Positions 1 to 8,450 of a stretch of 64,000 bases of DNA are shown one piece after another. The stretch lies in the NCBI GenBank assembly GCA_947501845.1, contig CANMXP010000018.1:1-64000 (forward strand), in the 5' to 3' direction. The position numbers and the translations under genes are program-made. The DNA comes from an uncultured Flavobacteriaceae bacterium (GTDB lineage Bacteria > Bacteroidota > Bacteroidia > Flavobacteriales > Flavobacteriaceae). Position 1 is the stretch's first letter. Every line of letters starts with the position of its first letter. Below the pieces are notes generated by a model. That model had not been told where the DNA came from and did not search any database. It saw nothing but the letters and a program-made list of their open reading frames with translations.

Positions 1-101
1 TATATTTGAAAAACGGGTTCAACTATAAAAAGTTAAACCCGCTGAAATTCTGTTTACACTAAATTTTGGATACTGTCTCAAAGCTCCACCTTGAAAATAA
101 A

Positions 102-150
102 AAAACTCCACTTACAAATTCAAGCAAGCTTGATTTGTAAGTGGAGTTTT
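102..150. terminator. Strong stem-loop, likely original tRNA-Arg terminator
   Basis: A 17-base arm at 102-118 is perfectly complementary to 134-150, and an inner 5-bp extension (120-124 with 129-133) closes on a four-base loop. A-rich and T-rich outer ends make it usable on both strands. It lies just beyond the 14-base tRNA-Arg 3'-end copy at 161-174. Before the mobile element inserted, it would have sat directly downstream of the minus-strand tRNA-Arg now at 26631-26704. The assignment as the ancestral tRNA terminator is inference from that geometry. Confidence 0.75.
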
Positions 151-160
151 CAATTTATTT

Positions 161-174
161 GTGACCGCGAAGGG
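161..174. other. attL-like site, partial copy of tRNA-Arg 3' end
   Basis: These 14 bases are identical to 26630-26643, which cover the 3' end of the tRNA-Arg gene plus one flanking base. Similarity continues weakly beyond the core: GAACCC recurs in register (179-184), giving 3 mismatches over about 23 bases. The orientation (tRNA 3' end duplicated, intact tRNA at the other end) is what a tRNA-targeting tyrosine recombinase leaves. Confidence 0.7.
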
Positions 175-175
175 G

Positions 176-584
176 CTAGAACCCAGCTTTAAATCTATTG
201 ATATTCAATAAGTTATATAACGTTTAATATACATACGCACCGATTAACGCACCGTATAGTGTTTTTAATAAAATATGAACTTAATTGAATGCAAATCTAT
301 TTAATTACATTCAATAAATAAAGATAGTAAATATAATTTACTTAAAATTTCTTATTAAATAATTATTCACAATAAGTTTGGATGCAAATGAAACTTACTA
401 TTAACAGGGTTTTGTTTCGATTTAATACTCAAAAAGTAGAATCGGACAGAACAACCAAAAAAAAAGAAACCCATGCCTTTAAATTCAATAATTTATGCCC
501 TATTTTTGCTATAGGTCTTGTGTTTTGCAAAGTTAAGTGCTAAACAACGCAACTAATCTTATACCAAACAATTCAAGAAACTGA
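176..584. other. Non-coding left end of the element
   Basis: This AT-rich stretch between the attL-like site and the CDF-like gene shows no credible coding frame on either strand. I see no strong terminator or recognisable IS end in it. Confidence 0.5.
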
Positions 585-1379
585 ATGAATAAAACAATAT
601 TTGAAATTACCAAAATGGACTGTCCTTCCGAGGAAAATCTAATCCGAATGAAATTGGACAGAATTTCAAGTATTGCGAATTTAGACTTTGACATTCCCAA
701 CCGAAAATTGACCGTTTTTCACAGCGGAGAAATTGACCAAATCGAAAAGTCCGTTATCGAACTGAATCTTGGCGGCAAGAAAATCTCGACCGAACAAACC
801 GACCAAACGGAATTTAAAGGAAACGCAAGCCAAAAAAAGCTACTTTGGTCTGTACTTGCAATCAATTTTGCCTTTTTCATTATAGAAATGACGACAGGAA
901 TTATATCGAAATCTATGGGACTTGTTGCTGATAGTTTGGATATGCTTGCGGACAGCTTTGTTTATGGAATTAGCTTGTTTGCGGTTGGAGGAACGTTGAT
1001 TAAGAAAAAACGGATTGCCAAACTTGCTGGATATTTTCAGATTACGCTTGCGATTATTGGGTTTGTAGAAGTTTTAAGAAGATTTTTCGGAGACGAGAAA
1101 CTTCCCGATTTTTCGACAATGATTATCGTTTCAATTTTTGCACTTATTGCAAACGGAATTTGTCTTTACATTTTACAAAAGTCAAAAAGCAAAGAGGAGG
1201 CACATATGAAAGCGAGTATGATTTTCACCTCAAACGATGTGATTATCAATTTGGGAGTTATAATCGCTGGAATTTTGGTAAATTGGTTGAGTTCCAATAA
1301 ACCTGATTTAATTATAGGAACAATCGTTTTTGTGTTGGTAATTCAAGGGGCGTTTAGGATACTAAAATTGAGCAAGTGA
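585..1379 (+). CDS. CDF-like cation transporter with N-terminal HMA-like domain
   Basis: Predicted inner-membrane cation transporter of the cation diffusion facilitator type. Residues 1-65 look like a small HMA-type ferredoxin fold (MDCPSEE at 11-17, with only one of the usual two cysteines). About six membrane segments follow from residue 85. The second contains LVADSLDMLAD, in which D119 and D123 occupy the HxxxD metal-site positions of CzcD-like proteins. In the fifth segment only D218 is kept; the paired histidine position is F214, so site A looks altered. That may mean a different metal or a degenerate transporter. It is the first cargo gene inside the left end of the element. The start is the first ATG of the frame. 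The family call is fairly secure; the substrate is unknown. Confidence 0.75.
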   Translation: MNKTIFEITKMDCPSEENLIRMKLDRISSIANLDFDIPNRKLTVFHSGEIDQIEKSVIELNLGGKKISTEQTDQTEFKGNASQKKLLWSVLAINFAFFIIEMTTGIISKSMGLVADSLDMLADSFVYGISLFAVGGTLIKKKRIAKLAGYFQITLAIIGFVEVLRRFFGDEKLPDFSTMIIVSIFALIANGICLYILQKSKSKEEAHMKASMIFTSNDVIINLGVIIAGILVNWLSSNKPDLIIGTIVFVLVIQGAFRILKLSK

Positions 1380-1406
1380 GCGAGAAAGCACTAACTGGAC
1401 AGGGCA

Positions 1407-1535
1407 GTCAAAATGAACCAGTGAAAACGGAAAATTTTGAGCCACTTAAAAAATCATTTCAGCCTATGCTATAAAAGGAATTGCAATAATTATTGCTATG
1501 CTCACTTTAATCCGCTGAATGAGGTTCACTTTGAC
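1407..1535. mobile_element. Possible remnant of an insertion sequence
   Basis: A 13-base inverted repeat with one mismatch (1407-1419 against 1523-1535) brackets about 100 bases without a coding frame. The motif resembles ends of IS21-like elements seen in Bacteroidetes, but no transposase remains. This is a weak call resting on the inverted repeat alone. Confidence 0.25.
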
Positions 1536-1603
1536 CGTTTTTTGCAGACTGATTATGTGTCGATTGAATATATTGAATGCAGAACTAAATAACTAATAAG
1601 AAT

Positions 1604-2260
1604 TTGGACGAAATAAAAAACATTATTGGTGACTTGGATATTATGAAAAAGATAAATGAAGATCAAGAAATAGAAGATGAATCTATTATATCTAATTACT
1701 TTAATCTTGTAACTGAAAACATAAAAGAGAATAATAAAAAGATAACAAGAAACTCCTTTTGGCTAGTTTTAAGTTTTCTTTTGTATGTGCTTATTCAGGA
1801 TTATGAAGCATCTTTAGAATCGATTTCAATCCAATTCGTTACTTTAAAAAACAACCTACTCTTATTAAATTTGATTCCAGTTTTTTTCTCGTTTATCTTC
1901 TTCCAAAACATAACTTTATGGAATAATAACATCAACTTAATACCCATTTTTGAAAAGTTGAGCGCAAAGCTTTTTAAATTAGGAATCCTTTCAGACACCA
2001 AAAACATTATCAAGCCTTTTTCGTTTTTGCATCATGTAATTAATTATCAATATAATAGTAAGAAGGTAAAGAAGGTTTTTAAAATACCTTTGACTTTAGT
2101 TTTTATTGTGATTATGTTTTTCCCTATCCTATTTGAAGTTTATATGATTTACCAGATAGCAGTAAATAACTATTCAACTTTTATTTCTGTCACATGTGCT
2201 ATATTAACTGGAGTTTTGTGTTTGTCTACAATAATCCAAGCTTTAAATTCTCATAAATAA
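1604..2260 (+). CDS. Hypothetical membrane protein
   Basis: A 218-residue protein that I do not recognise. It has a charged N-terminal stretch (residues 1-50) followed by two pairs of hydrophobic segments at about 52-72, 83-103, 160-185 and 190-212, so it is probably an inner-membrane protein with four spans and a cytoplasmic loop. The longest frame begins with TTG; an ATG at 1643 (residue 14) is an equally good start and leaves all hydrophobic segments intact. It lies between the CDF-like gene and the large TPR/PIN gene, about 155 bases ahead of the latter, so it is not obviously translationally coupled to it. A membrane partner of the neighbouring putative defence gene is possible, but nothing in the sequence proves it. 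Confidence 0.6.
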   Translation: MDEIKNIIGDLDIMKKINEDQEIEDESIISNYFNLVTENIKENNKKITRNSFWLVLSFLLYVLIQDYEASLESISIQFVTLKNNLLLLNLIPVFFSFIFFQNITLWNNNINLIPIFEKLSAKLFKLGILSDTKNIIKPFSFLHHVINYQYNSKKVKKVFKIPLTLVFIVIMFFPILFEVYMIYQIAVNNYSTFISVTCAILTGVLCLSTIIQALNSHK

Positions 2261-2417
2261 CAATGTTCTATTGGGTTGAAAGTACATGTTAGTGTTTTTG
2301 GTGAATTATTTTGAAGTTGTTTACGTTGCCATTTCAAATTACTTATATTTACAATTCTCTCCCTTAATATTTAAATAGTAAGTATAATTTGATTAAAAAA
2401 TAATATTACATTCTATT

Positions 2418-5400
2418 ATGATTGAATCTTTAGCTCTAAATGTAGCGAACAGCTTAGCTTCTTCATTTGCTGAAAAAAAATTAGGCAACTTTTTTAAAGA
2501 TAAAAGATCTGATTTTGAAAAGGAACTTGTATCCATAATTAATAATACTATTAATCAATTTGGAAAATTAAATCCAATAAGCGATAGTGAGAATAAGATA
2601 CCATTTTACAAATCAGAATTAGTTATTCAAGAGCTTCTTAAGTTTAGGTTGTTTAATGAATTTGATCGGGAAAGTATTATTAGTAAAATAGACAATAGCA
2701 CAAATATATTACCTACTAAAACATCGGATATAACATTCTTCTTTAATTTATTTGAAAACGAAATCGCGAAGAGTAAAATTTTAAAAGAATATGAAATCAA
2801 AGATTTGTATCCAGATAAAATCTTTGAAATATCTGAGCAGATAAATGGCTTATCTAATTATCTTAAGAATTTATTTAAAGAATTGAATAATGCTATTCCA
2901 GCTTTGAACAATGAATATAGAGCAAGTCTTGATGAAATAGAAAAGCAAATATTTAGTTTTATGCCTAAATCGGCATTAGAAAGAATAGAATCTCTTGAGA
3001 ATAGAATAAAGGATTCAATAATAGTAAATGATAGTATTCGTAGTCGTTTAATTTATTTGAAAGCTCTTTGTAAATCTGATATGTCGTATGATAGAAAAGA
3101 GGTTTCTATTGAATTTATTAATGCTTATAATACTTCAAAACAAAAAGGTATTATTCAGCAAAGAGCTTGTGTAGAATATTTAAATATCAATGAGAAGGAG
3201 AAGAGTTTAGTGTTATCTGAGAAAATACTGTTGAATGATGAATTTAACAAGAGTGCATGGTTAGTAAAAACACTTCTATCTGAATCAGATTTAAAAGAAT
3301 CATTGAATAGAATTCCTAATATCTTAAAAGAGTTAAATACTTTTAAAATTAGTGTAGCACACGGATTACTAATATCAAATAGAATAACGCAGTTAAGAGA
3401 ATTAGAAGATCTTGATTTTTATGTTAATTATGACTTTGCATCTGAAGAAGTCTTTGATTATATTAATAAAGATATATGGTATATAAAAGCTCATTTATTA
3501 TATCAATACATTAATGAGGAGTTTCCAACTTTAAATTTGCTACATGTTGAATCTAGATATATATCCAATTATAAAAAGGATCATTTAGAATTTGCTTTTA
3601 AGGGAATTTATAATAAAATAAAGAGTACCGAAGCAATAAAATATAGACATTCTGAGGTTTTCTTTTATCATTATATTAATTTATTATTCGGTTCGCCCGA
3701 AAGTTCTCTGAGTGATTTAATTAAATCTTATAATAACATAAAAAAGAACTTCCAATATTTCATTCCGATTATACAAGTTCTTGTTAAGTATAAAGAATAT
3801 CCTAATGCAATTAAAGTAATCGATGAGTATATAGATGCCAATGAAGATCAAGTTCAGACTGAAATTTATTTATTTAAAACAGTAGTTCTTGGATTGAGTA
3901 ATTTAAAGCAGGAGGTTGGACTTGCTTATAAGGAATACCTCAAATTTATTAATGTAATTGATGACCTGAATGTAATCAATATTATTAATCTTTTTGGAAT
4001 TGGTATTGCTTATCAAATGGAACGAAATGACGATTTAGATTTTCTTCAAGAAGAGTTGGATTTTATTTTAAATGAAAAACAATTTAAAAATGAGAATCTA
4101 AAGATATTAACTGAAGTTTCTATAAGAACAAGGTATTTTAATAATAGTGATTTAACCAGTCTTAAAGACAAACTTGTTGACATCTATAATGATAAACAAT
4201 TTAATGACCCCTTTTGTAAGTTTCTATTTGCTATCAATTTTCATAGTTTAGGATTTTATGATAAAGCTATTGAAAGTTTGAATAGTTTTTTAAATAAAGA
4301 AGAGACAAGCAGTGAGCTTAAGTTCTATATTGAATGCTTATTTGAAAAACTTCAATCGAAAGATCATGATGGGAGTTATTTGGAAATATTAAACCTTCTT
4401 CAATTTTGGAGGTTAAATTCAAAACTTCCGACTAGGGATCTACTTATGATGGAGTTTGAATTGTATCATAAGATCAATGATTTTGATAAAATGGTTGAAA
4501 TATCAAAGCATCTTTATGATTCTTTTCCTAATGATGAATATTCTCTTTATGCCTATTGTTTAAGTTTATATAGAGCGAGTTTATCTGATGATTTAAAAAA
4601 GTTAAGTCATATTGTTCCTGATAAGTACAAAAGTGAAATGTACGGATTGCAAATAAGTGCAATATTTAGAGAGGCGAAGATTAATCGAGATAAGGATTTT
4701 CAAATTTTATATAACCTTGCGTCAAATTCAAATAACAAAAAGTCGAGAACTACTTATTTTGGAGTTTGTAATTTGTATGAAGATAAGCTTAATCACTTTG
4801 AAATTGTTACTGAGGATTGTTGGGTTGATTATCAAATAGATTCAGATACTATAACGAAACGGGTTTCTAACGAATCCGAAGAAGTAAAATCTATTTTATT
4901 GAATAGAAAAAAAGGAGATAAATTCTTGTATACTAAGAAGGTTACTAATTTGGTTAGTGAAATTACCATAACAGACATTTATAATGATTATGTAAAGCTA
5001 TTCAAGGAAATAATGAAGGAAGCTGGGGACCCAACATCTGGTCTCGGGATGGAAATGGTTCATTTTGATACAAGTACACCAGAAAGCATGATAAATCAAT
5101 TAAAAGCTATCTCTGGTTATGATGGGACTTTAAAGAAAATGGCAACGGAAGAGGCTTTAGTGGAATATTATAATTATCAAATTAGCTTTACTGAATTATG
5201 TCGAATTGTATTTAATGACGATGTTATATCTGCATACTATTTTTTAGTTTTTTCACCTAATAATTTTATGAGCCTGTCAAAAATTATTTTTAAAAATGTA
5301 AAGTTTGAAAAAGATAGTAAATATGTTTTAGATTTTAATTCAATCATATTCTTCTATGATCTTAGTGAGAATTTGGATATGAAATTTAATGAGAAGTTTA

Positions 5401-6209
5401 TTGTTTCACCAATTGTGTTATTTCAGTTAAGAAAAAAGATTGTTGAGGAAGAGTTACACAATGGCGAAAAGATGACTTTAGATATAACTATGAACAATGT
5501 GACTAGATATAGTTATTCAGAAGAACATAGGGAATTTATTTTAAGCAATTACAAAAGATTAGAGTCTTGGATTAATGAAAATTGTATTATAGAAAAACCT
5601 GTTGAGAAATTAGACTGGGTATTAAAACTAGATAGGGAAAGAAATGATGATGGATTAGATGTAACATTAGATCATGCAGCTTATATGCAAAGGGAAAATT
5701 ATAAGTTTATTACGAATGATTTTTTTCCATTGAAGAGTTTGCCAAATTTTAATGTAAATAGTATTAGTCCTGAGGTGTATTTAAATCAGTTTTATCCAGA
5801 ATTTTGTAATAAAGAATATTATAGATTTGTATTAAAAAGAAGGTTTGTTGGGATCACTATTTCCTCTGAATTAATAATTGAAGAATTTGAAAGATATATA
5901 TTAGGAAAAGAGAATGTCTATAAAAGGTGTTTGTTAAACCTACAATATTTTGTAAATCCTGATCCAGAAAATTTTGAAAAAGTTGTTGAGCTACTCAGAA
6001 TTATCTATTTGAAATTAGGAATAACTTTAGAAAATAAGAATTTATATGCTCAAGAAATATTAATAAATTTCTATAAAGGATCAAATAAAAAATTAATTGA
6101 TTTATTTAAAAAAATGTTATGGCTTAAATTTCATCTACTAGGGAATTCTTGGGACAACGTAATTGCTGTTAGTAAAAATGTTGAAGAAATTTTGTTTAGA
6201 AGAAAATAA
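2418..6209 (+). CDS. Large TPR-like / GreAB-C-like / PIN-domain protein
   Basis: A 1263-residue soluble protein. The N-terminal ~760 residues are almost all helical with repeated short amphipathic pairs, as in a TPR-like solenoid. Residues about 796-865 resemble the C-terminal FKBP-like domain of GreA/GreB (WVDYQIDSD, then a KKGDKFLY core), the part that contacts RNA polymerase. From about 967 the chain has PIN-nuclease features: an acidic first strand (VLDFNSIIFFYDLSEN), a helix with FIVSPIVLFQLR, and a later TNDFFPLKSL strand near 1100. Together these suggest a sensor scaffold, a polymerase- or transcript-docking module and an RNase effector, a layout expected of a conflict system. The domains are assigned by eye from weak motifs. 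Base composition is very AT-rich, unlike the core genes to the right. Confidence 0.6.
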   Translation: MIESLALNVANSLASSFAEKKLGNFFKDKRSDFEKELVSIINNTINQFGKLNPISDSENKIPFYKSELVIQELLKFRLFNEFDRESIISKIDNSTNILPTKTSDITFFFNLFENEIAKSKILKEYEIKDLYPDKIFEISEQINGLSNYLKNLFKELNNAIPALNNEYRASLDEIEKQIFSFMPKSALERIESLENRIKDSIIVNDSIRSRLIYLKALCKSDMSYDRKEVSIEFINAYNTSKQKGIIQQRACVEYLNINEKEKSLVLSEKILLNDEFNKSAWLVKTLLSESDLKESLNRIPNILKELNTFKISVAHGLLISNRITQLRELEDLDFYVNYDFASEEVFDYINKDIWYIKAHLLYQYINEEFPTLNLLHVESRYISNYKKDHLEFAFKGIYNKIKSTEAIKYRHSEVFFYHYINLLFGSPESSLSDLIKSYNNIKKNFQYFIPIIQVLVKYKEYPNAIKVIDEYIDANEDQVQTEIYLFKTVVLGLSNLKQEVGLAYKEYLKFINVIDDLNVINIINLFGIGIAYQMERNDDLDFLQEELDFILNEKQFKNENLKILTEVSIRTRYFNNSDLTSLKDKLVDIYNDKQFNDPFCKFLFAINFHSLGFYDKAIESLNSFLNKEETSSELKFYIECLFEKLQSKDHDGSYLEILNLLQFWRLNSKLPTRDLLMMEFELYHKINDFDKMVEISKHLYDSFPNDEYSLYAYCLSLYRASLSDDLKKLSHIVPDKYKSEMYGLQISAIFREAKINRDKDFQILYNLASNSNNKKSRTTYFGVCNLYEDKLNHFEIVTEDCWVDYQIDSDTITKRVSNESEEVKSILLNRKKGDKFLYTKKVTNLVSEITITDIYNDYVKLFKEIMKEAGDPTSGLGMEMVHFDTSTPESMINQLKAISGYDGTLKKMATEEALVEYYNYQISFTELCRIVFNDDVISAYYFLVFSPNNFMSLSKIIFKNVKFEKDSKYVLDFNSIIFFYDLSENLDMKFNEKFIVSPIVLFQLRKKIVEEELHNGEKMTLDITMNNVTRYSYSEEHREFILSNYKRLESWINENCIIEKPVEKLDWVLKLDRERNDDGLDVTLDHAAYMQRENYKFITNDFFPLKSLPNFNVNSISPEVYLNQFYPEFCNKEYYRFVLKRRFVGITISSELIIEEFERYILGKENVYKRCLLNLQYFVNPDPENFEKVVELLRIIYLKLGITLENKNLYAQEILINFYKGSNKKLIDLFKKMLWLKFHLLGNSWDNVIAVSKNVEEILFRRK

Positions 6210-6443
6210 TTAGAATCTAAAAAATTATTGTTTAAAACCATTTTGGATTTTAAAAGTATATAATTCTCTTAATTCAATATCCAAAGCCATACTTAGTTTT
6301 ATGGTTTTAGATAATGTAATATTTGTTCTGTCATTTTCTATTCTAGATATAGATGGTTTGTCAACACTTAAATAAGATGCTAGATCGAGCTGTGATATTC
6401 CGTAAAAATTCTATTTTAGTGCCACTATTTTTAGTTGTAAAAA
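6210..6443 (-). pseudogene. XRE-family regulator remnant
   Basis: Read on the minus strand from about 6410 to the TAA at 6225-6227, the frame gives a recognisable helix-turn-helix core (GISQLDLASYL, then KPSISRIEND) and a short C-terminus. An in-frame TAG at 6411-6413 interrupts it just before the HTH, and no start codon or usual first helix is found upstream. It is therefore a broken Cro/CI-type regulator. It lies between the TPR/PIN gene and the duplicated AbiE operator. Confidence 0.55.
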
Positions 6444-6446
6444 TAC

Positions 6447-6505
6447 TTGATTTTCTAAAAAAAATAGTTTAAATTAGCTGACTGCAATCATATATGATTG
6501 CAGTC
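6447..6505 (+). promoter_or_regulatory. Decayed promoter-operator, copy 1
   Basis: A perfect 26-bp palindrome (6480-6505) with core ATCATATATGAT lies directly downstream of a TTG (6447-6449) and a TAAATTAG (6470-6477). The latter is one base off the Bacteroidetes TAnnTTTG -7 element. The layout repeats that of copy 2 exactly 95 bases further on. Confidence 0.55.
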
Positions 6506-6541
6506 ATTAAAGCTCACTTCACAAAATAAATCCAAAACTAC

Positions 6542-6601
6542 TTGATTTTTTCAAAAAAAAACACTAAATTTGCATGATAATATCATATATGATATTATCA
6601 T
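6542..6601 (+). promoter_or_regulatory. Promoter and palindromic operator of abiEi
   Basis: TTG at 6542-6544 and a perfect TAnnTTTG at 6565-6572 form a Bacteroidetes-type promoter. A perfect 28-bp palindrome at 6574-6601 covers the expected transcription start and ends nine bases before the abiEi ATG. AbiEi antitoxins are known to bind inverted repeats in their own promoters, so this is the likely autoregulatory operator. Confidence 0.7.
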
Positions 6602-6610
6602 TATAAATAA

Positions 6611-7504
6611 ATGCGTAAAGAAACATTTGATAGAGCCAGTAAAAATATTACCTTCTTTTTTGAAAAAGATAAGAATAAGGCCTATACCACAAACGACATC
6701 CAAAAAATATTTGATCAGAATAGAGACCAATGGGAGATAGCAGGCTATAGAAATTATAAACACTTTATTACTTTTTTAAACGAACGTAAAATCCTCATTC
6801 TTGATGTTCAAAATCACGAGTATAAAAATTCTAAGAAACAGATACTTCGAAAAAAAAGTGCTTCGCCTTTTGATGTTGGATTGACTGTTAAAAAAGAAGG
6901 TTACTTAAGCAATTATTCTGCGATGCAATTCCATCAATTAACCCTTCAAGTACCAAAAACGGTCTACATTAGCGTTGAAAAATATACGGTTATAGGCAAT
7001 CCTAAATCTAGTGAAGTAGTATTGGCCCAAGCAGCTGTAGATAAAGCATTTTCGAAGCCTCAACGCGTCGCAACTGAATCTTACAAATCAGAATATGATG
7101 GATTTAAATATATTTATCTTCAAAGAAAACACACGTCTACTAATATAGGTATTACAATAATTAATGATCTTACTGTTACTGATATAGAACGCACATTGAT
7201 TGATATAGCCATGAGGCCAGTATATTCTGGTGGGGCATTTCAAGTATTGGAGGCATTTAAAAATGCTAAAGACAAAGTGAACCTAGATAAAATAGCTCGT
7301 TATTTGGACGAACTAGACTATATTTATCCGTACCATCAACTTTTAGGTTTTTACCTAGATTTAGTTGGCTTTCAAGAAAAAAGTCTTAATCATTTTCTTA
7401 AAAAGAAAACAGACATAAACTTTTATCAAACCTATAATTTATCAAATAAAAAATTAAACGAAAAATGGGGGATTTACTACCCTACTGGCCTTGAAGGACT
7501 TTGA
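6611..7504 (+). CDS. AbiEi-like antitoxin / transcriptional regulator
   Basis: A 297-residue protein with the layout of the AbiEi family of type IV toxin-antitoxin systems: an N-terminal winged helix (residues about 10-70, with SASPFDVGLTVKKEGYLSNY following) and an AbiEi C-terminal domain containing the conserved LTVTDIERTLIDIAMRP stretch near residues 192-208. These proteins repress their own promoter and block the cognate nucleotidyltransferase toxin without stable protein contact. A palindromic operator sits just upstream. Unusually, the toxin gene is not downstream in the same operon: it lies tail-to-tail on the opposite strand and overlaps this gene by 23 bases. The family call is good; functional pairing with the convergent toxin is inferred from adjacency. 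Confidence 0.85.
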   Translation: MRKETFDRASKNITFFFEKDKNKAYTTNDIQKIFDQNRDQWEIAGYRNYKHFITFLNERKILILDVQNHEYKNSKKQILRKKSASPFDVGLTVKKEGYLSNYSAMQFHQLTLQVPKTVYISVEKYTVIGNPKSSEVVLAQAAVDKAFSKPQRVATESYKSEYDGFKYIYLQRKHTSTNIGITIINDLTVTDIERTLIDIAMRPVYSGGAFQVLEAFKNAKDKVNLDKIARYLDELDYIYPYHQLLGFYLDLVGFQEKSLNHFLKKKTDINFYQTYNLSNKKLNEKWGIYYPTGLEGL

Positions 7505-8339
7505 TGCAATTTAAGACAAAATCAAAGTAAAAATCGTATTCTTCATCATCTTCATCATCATTGGTCATAGTATCTATAACTGATCCCCAATCCTCACGTT
7601 GTAAATCCCTATACTTTTCTATAAGATATAAAAATTCAAGAGGAACAAGTTTAGCTTCAAAAATATGCCGTAACATTTCCTTGTTTTCATGGGATGCGAA
7701 ATCAATAGAGTAATTCTGACAGATGTTCCATATATCATAAAAATCTCTGGCTCGACCTTTAACTTTTGCTGTTTTAACAATGTTTTGATATTCTGGCATC
7801 GACTGGCAAAGGGCTCTTAATTTTTCAAATACAATCATTTCTGGTGTATACACAAAAAATATAGAGCCATCTACATCTACCATTTTTTTTGGCTCTGTAT
7901 ATTCATAAGAACTAATATCAACAGTAAAAATAGGGGATCTGTTATCCTGTATCGGGTGGGCTTCCCTTCTGTTTTTATCAGGGTCATCTGTTGAATATTT
8001 GTCGTAATCTATAACCTTAAATGCGAGCTGATATCCTTTCCATTCTTTTACTAGGTTTTGTTTAGGCTTTTCAAAGAACTTAACATCAAAAACCACTAGA
8101 TTATGCTTTTCAAACTCTGTGGTTAGCAACCCCAGTAGCTTGCCATTAATGCGCTGATACTCCTCTTTTGAGAAATCTCCTGAGATAGAAAAATCAATAT
8201 CCTTTGAAGCTCGATCAGTAATCTCGTAGGCTAGTTCTAAAGCATTACCACCTTTCAGAACCAGACCATACATAAGTTCTTCGTCGCTTACCAAGGCACG
8301 TAAGGTTAAGGTTTTAACAATATCTATTTTGGATTTCAT
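7482..8339 (-). CDS. AbiEii/AbiGii-family nucleotidyltransferase toxin
   Basis: A 285-residue nucleotidyltransferase of the AbiEii type, the toxin of type IV toxin-antitoxin systems used in abortive phage defence. The polymerase-beta-like signature is complete: KGGNALELAY (GG at 30-31) followed by the metal-binding pair D47 and D49 in SKDIDFS. A later KLRAL...RARDFYDIWNI segment matches the conserved helical core of the family. The length is normal. Related enzymes transfer nucleotides to tRNA acceptor ends or to proteins. It is encoded convergently with the AbiEi-like gene, and its last codons overlap that gene by 23 bases, so the two messages would be antisense at their 3' ends. The start is the first ATG, with an AT-rich 110-base leader. 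Confidence 0.85.
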   Translation of the reverse strand: MKSKIDIVKTLTLRALVSDEELMYGLVLKGGNALELAYEITDRASKDIDFSISGDFSKEEYQRINGKLLGLLTTEFEKHNLVVFDVKFFEKPKQNLVKEWKGYQLAFKVIDYDKYSTDDPDKNRREAHPIQDNRSPIFTVDISSYEYTEPKKMVDVDGSIFFVYTPEMIVFEKLRALCQSMPEYQNIVKTAKVKGRARDFYDIWNICQNYSIDFASHENKEMLRHIFEAKLVPLEFLYLIEKYRDLQREDWGSVIDTMTNDDEDDEEYDFYFDFVLNCIKVLQGQ

Positions 8340-8417
8340 TGGTATTTAAATATTAGTGGGTTTTTTGATGTTAAGTAACAATTCGAAACAAAAATAATAT
8401 AATATTATGGTAAGAAC

Positions 8418-8447
8418 TCCATTCATACAGATGTTCCACTTCATGCT
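8418..8447. repeat. Copy of element backbone sequence (pairs with 16984-17013)
   Basis: Three blocks (9, 9 and 4 bases) separated by 7 and 1 bases match 16984-17013 at identical spacing. The second copy lies in the backbone ahead of ssb. The pair brackets most of the defence cargo. Confidence 0.5.
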
Positions 8448-8450
8448 GGC

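Noticed and set aside
161-184. Second tRNA gene at the left edge.
   Set aside because: Only the 3' end of the tRNA is duplicated; no anticodon or D arm exists there.
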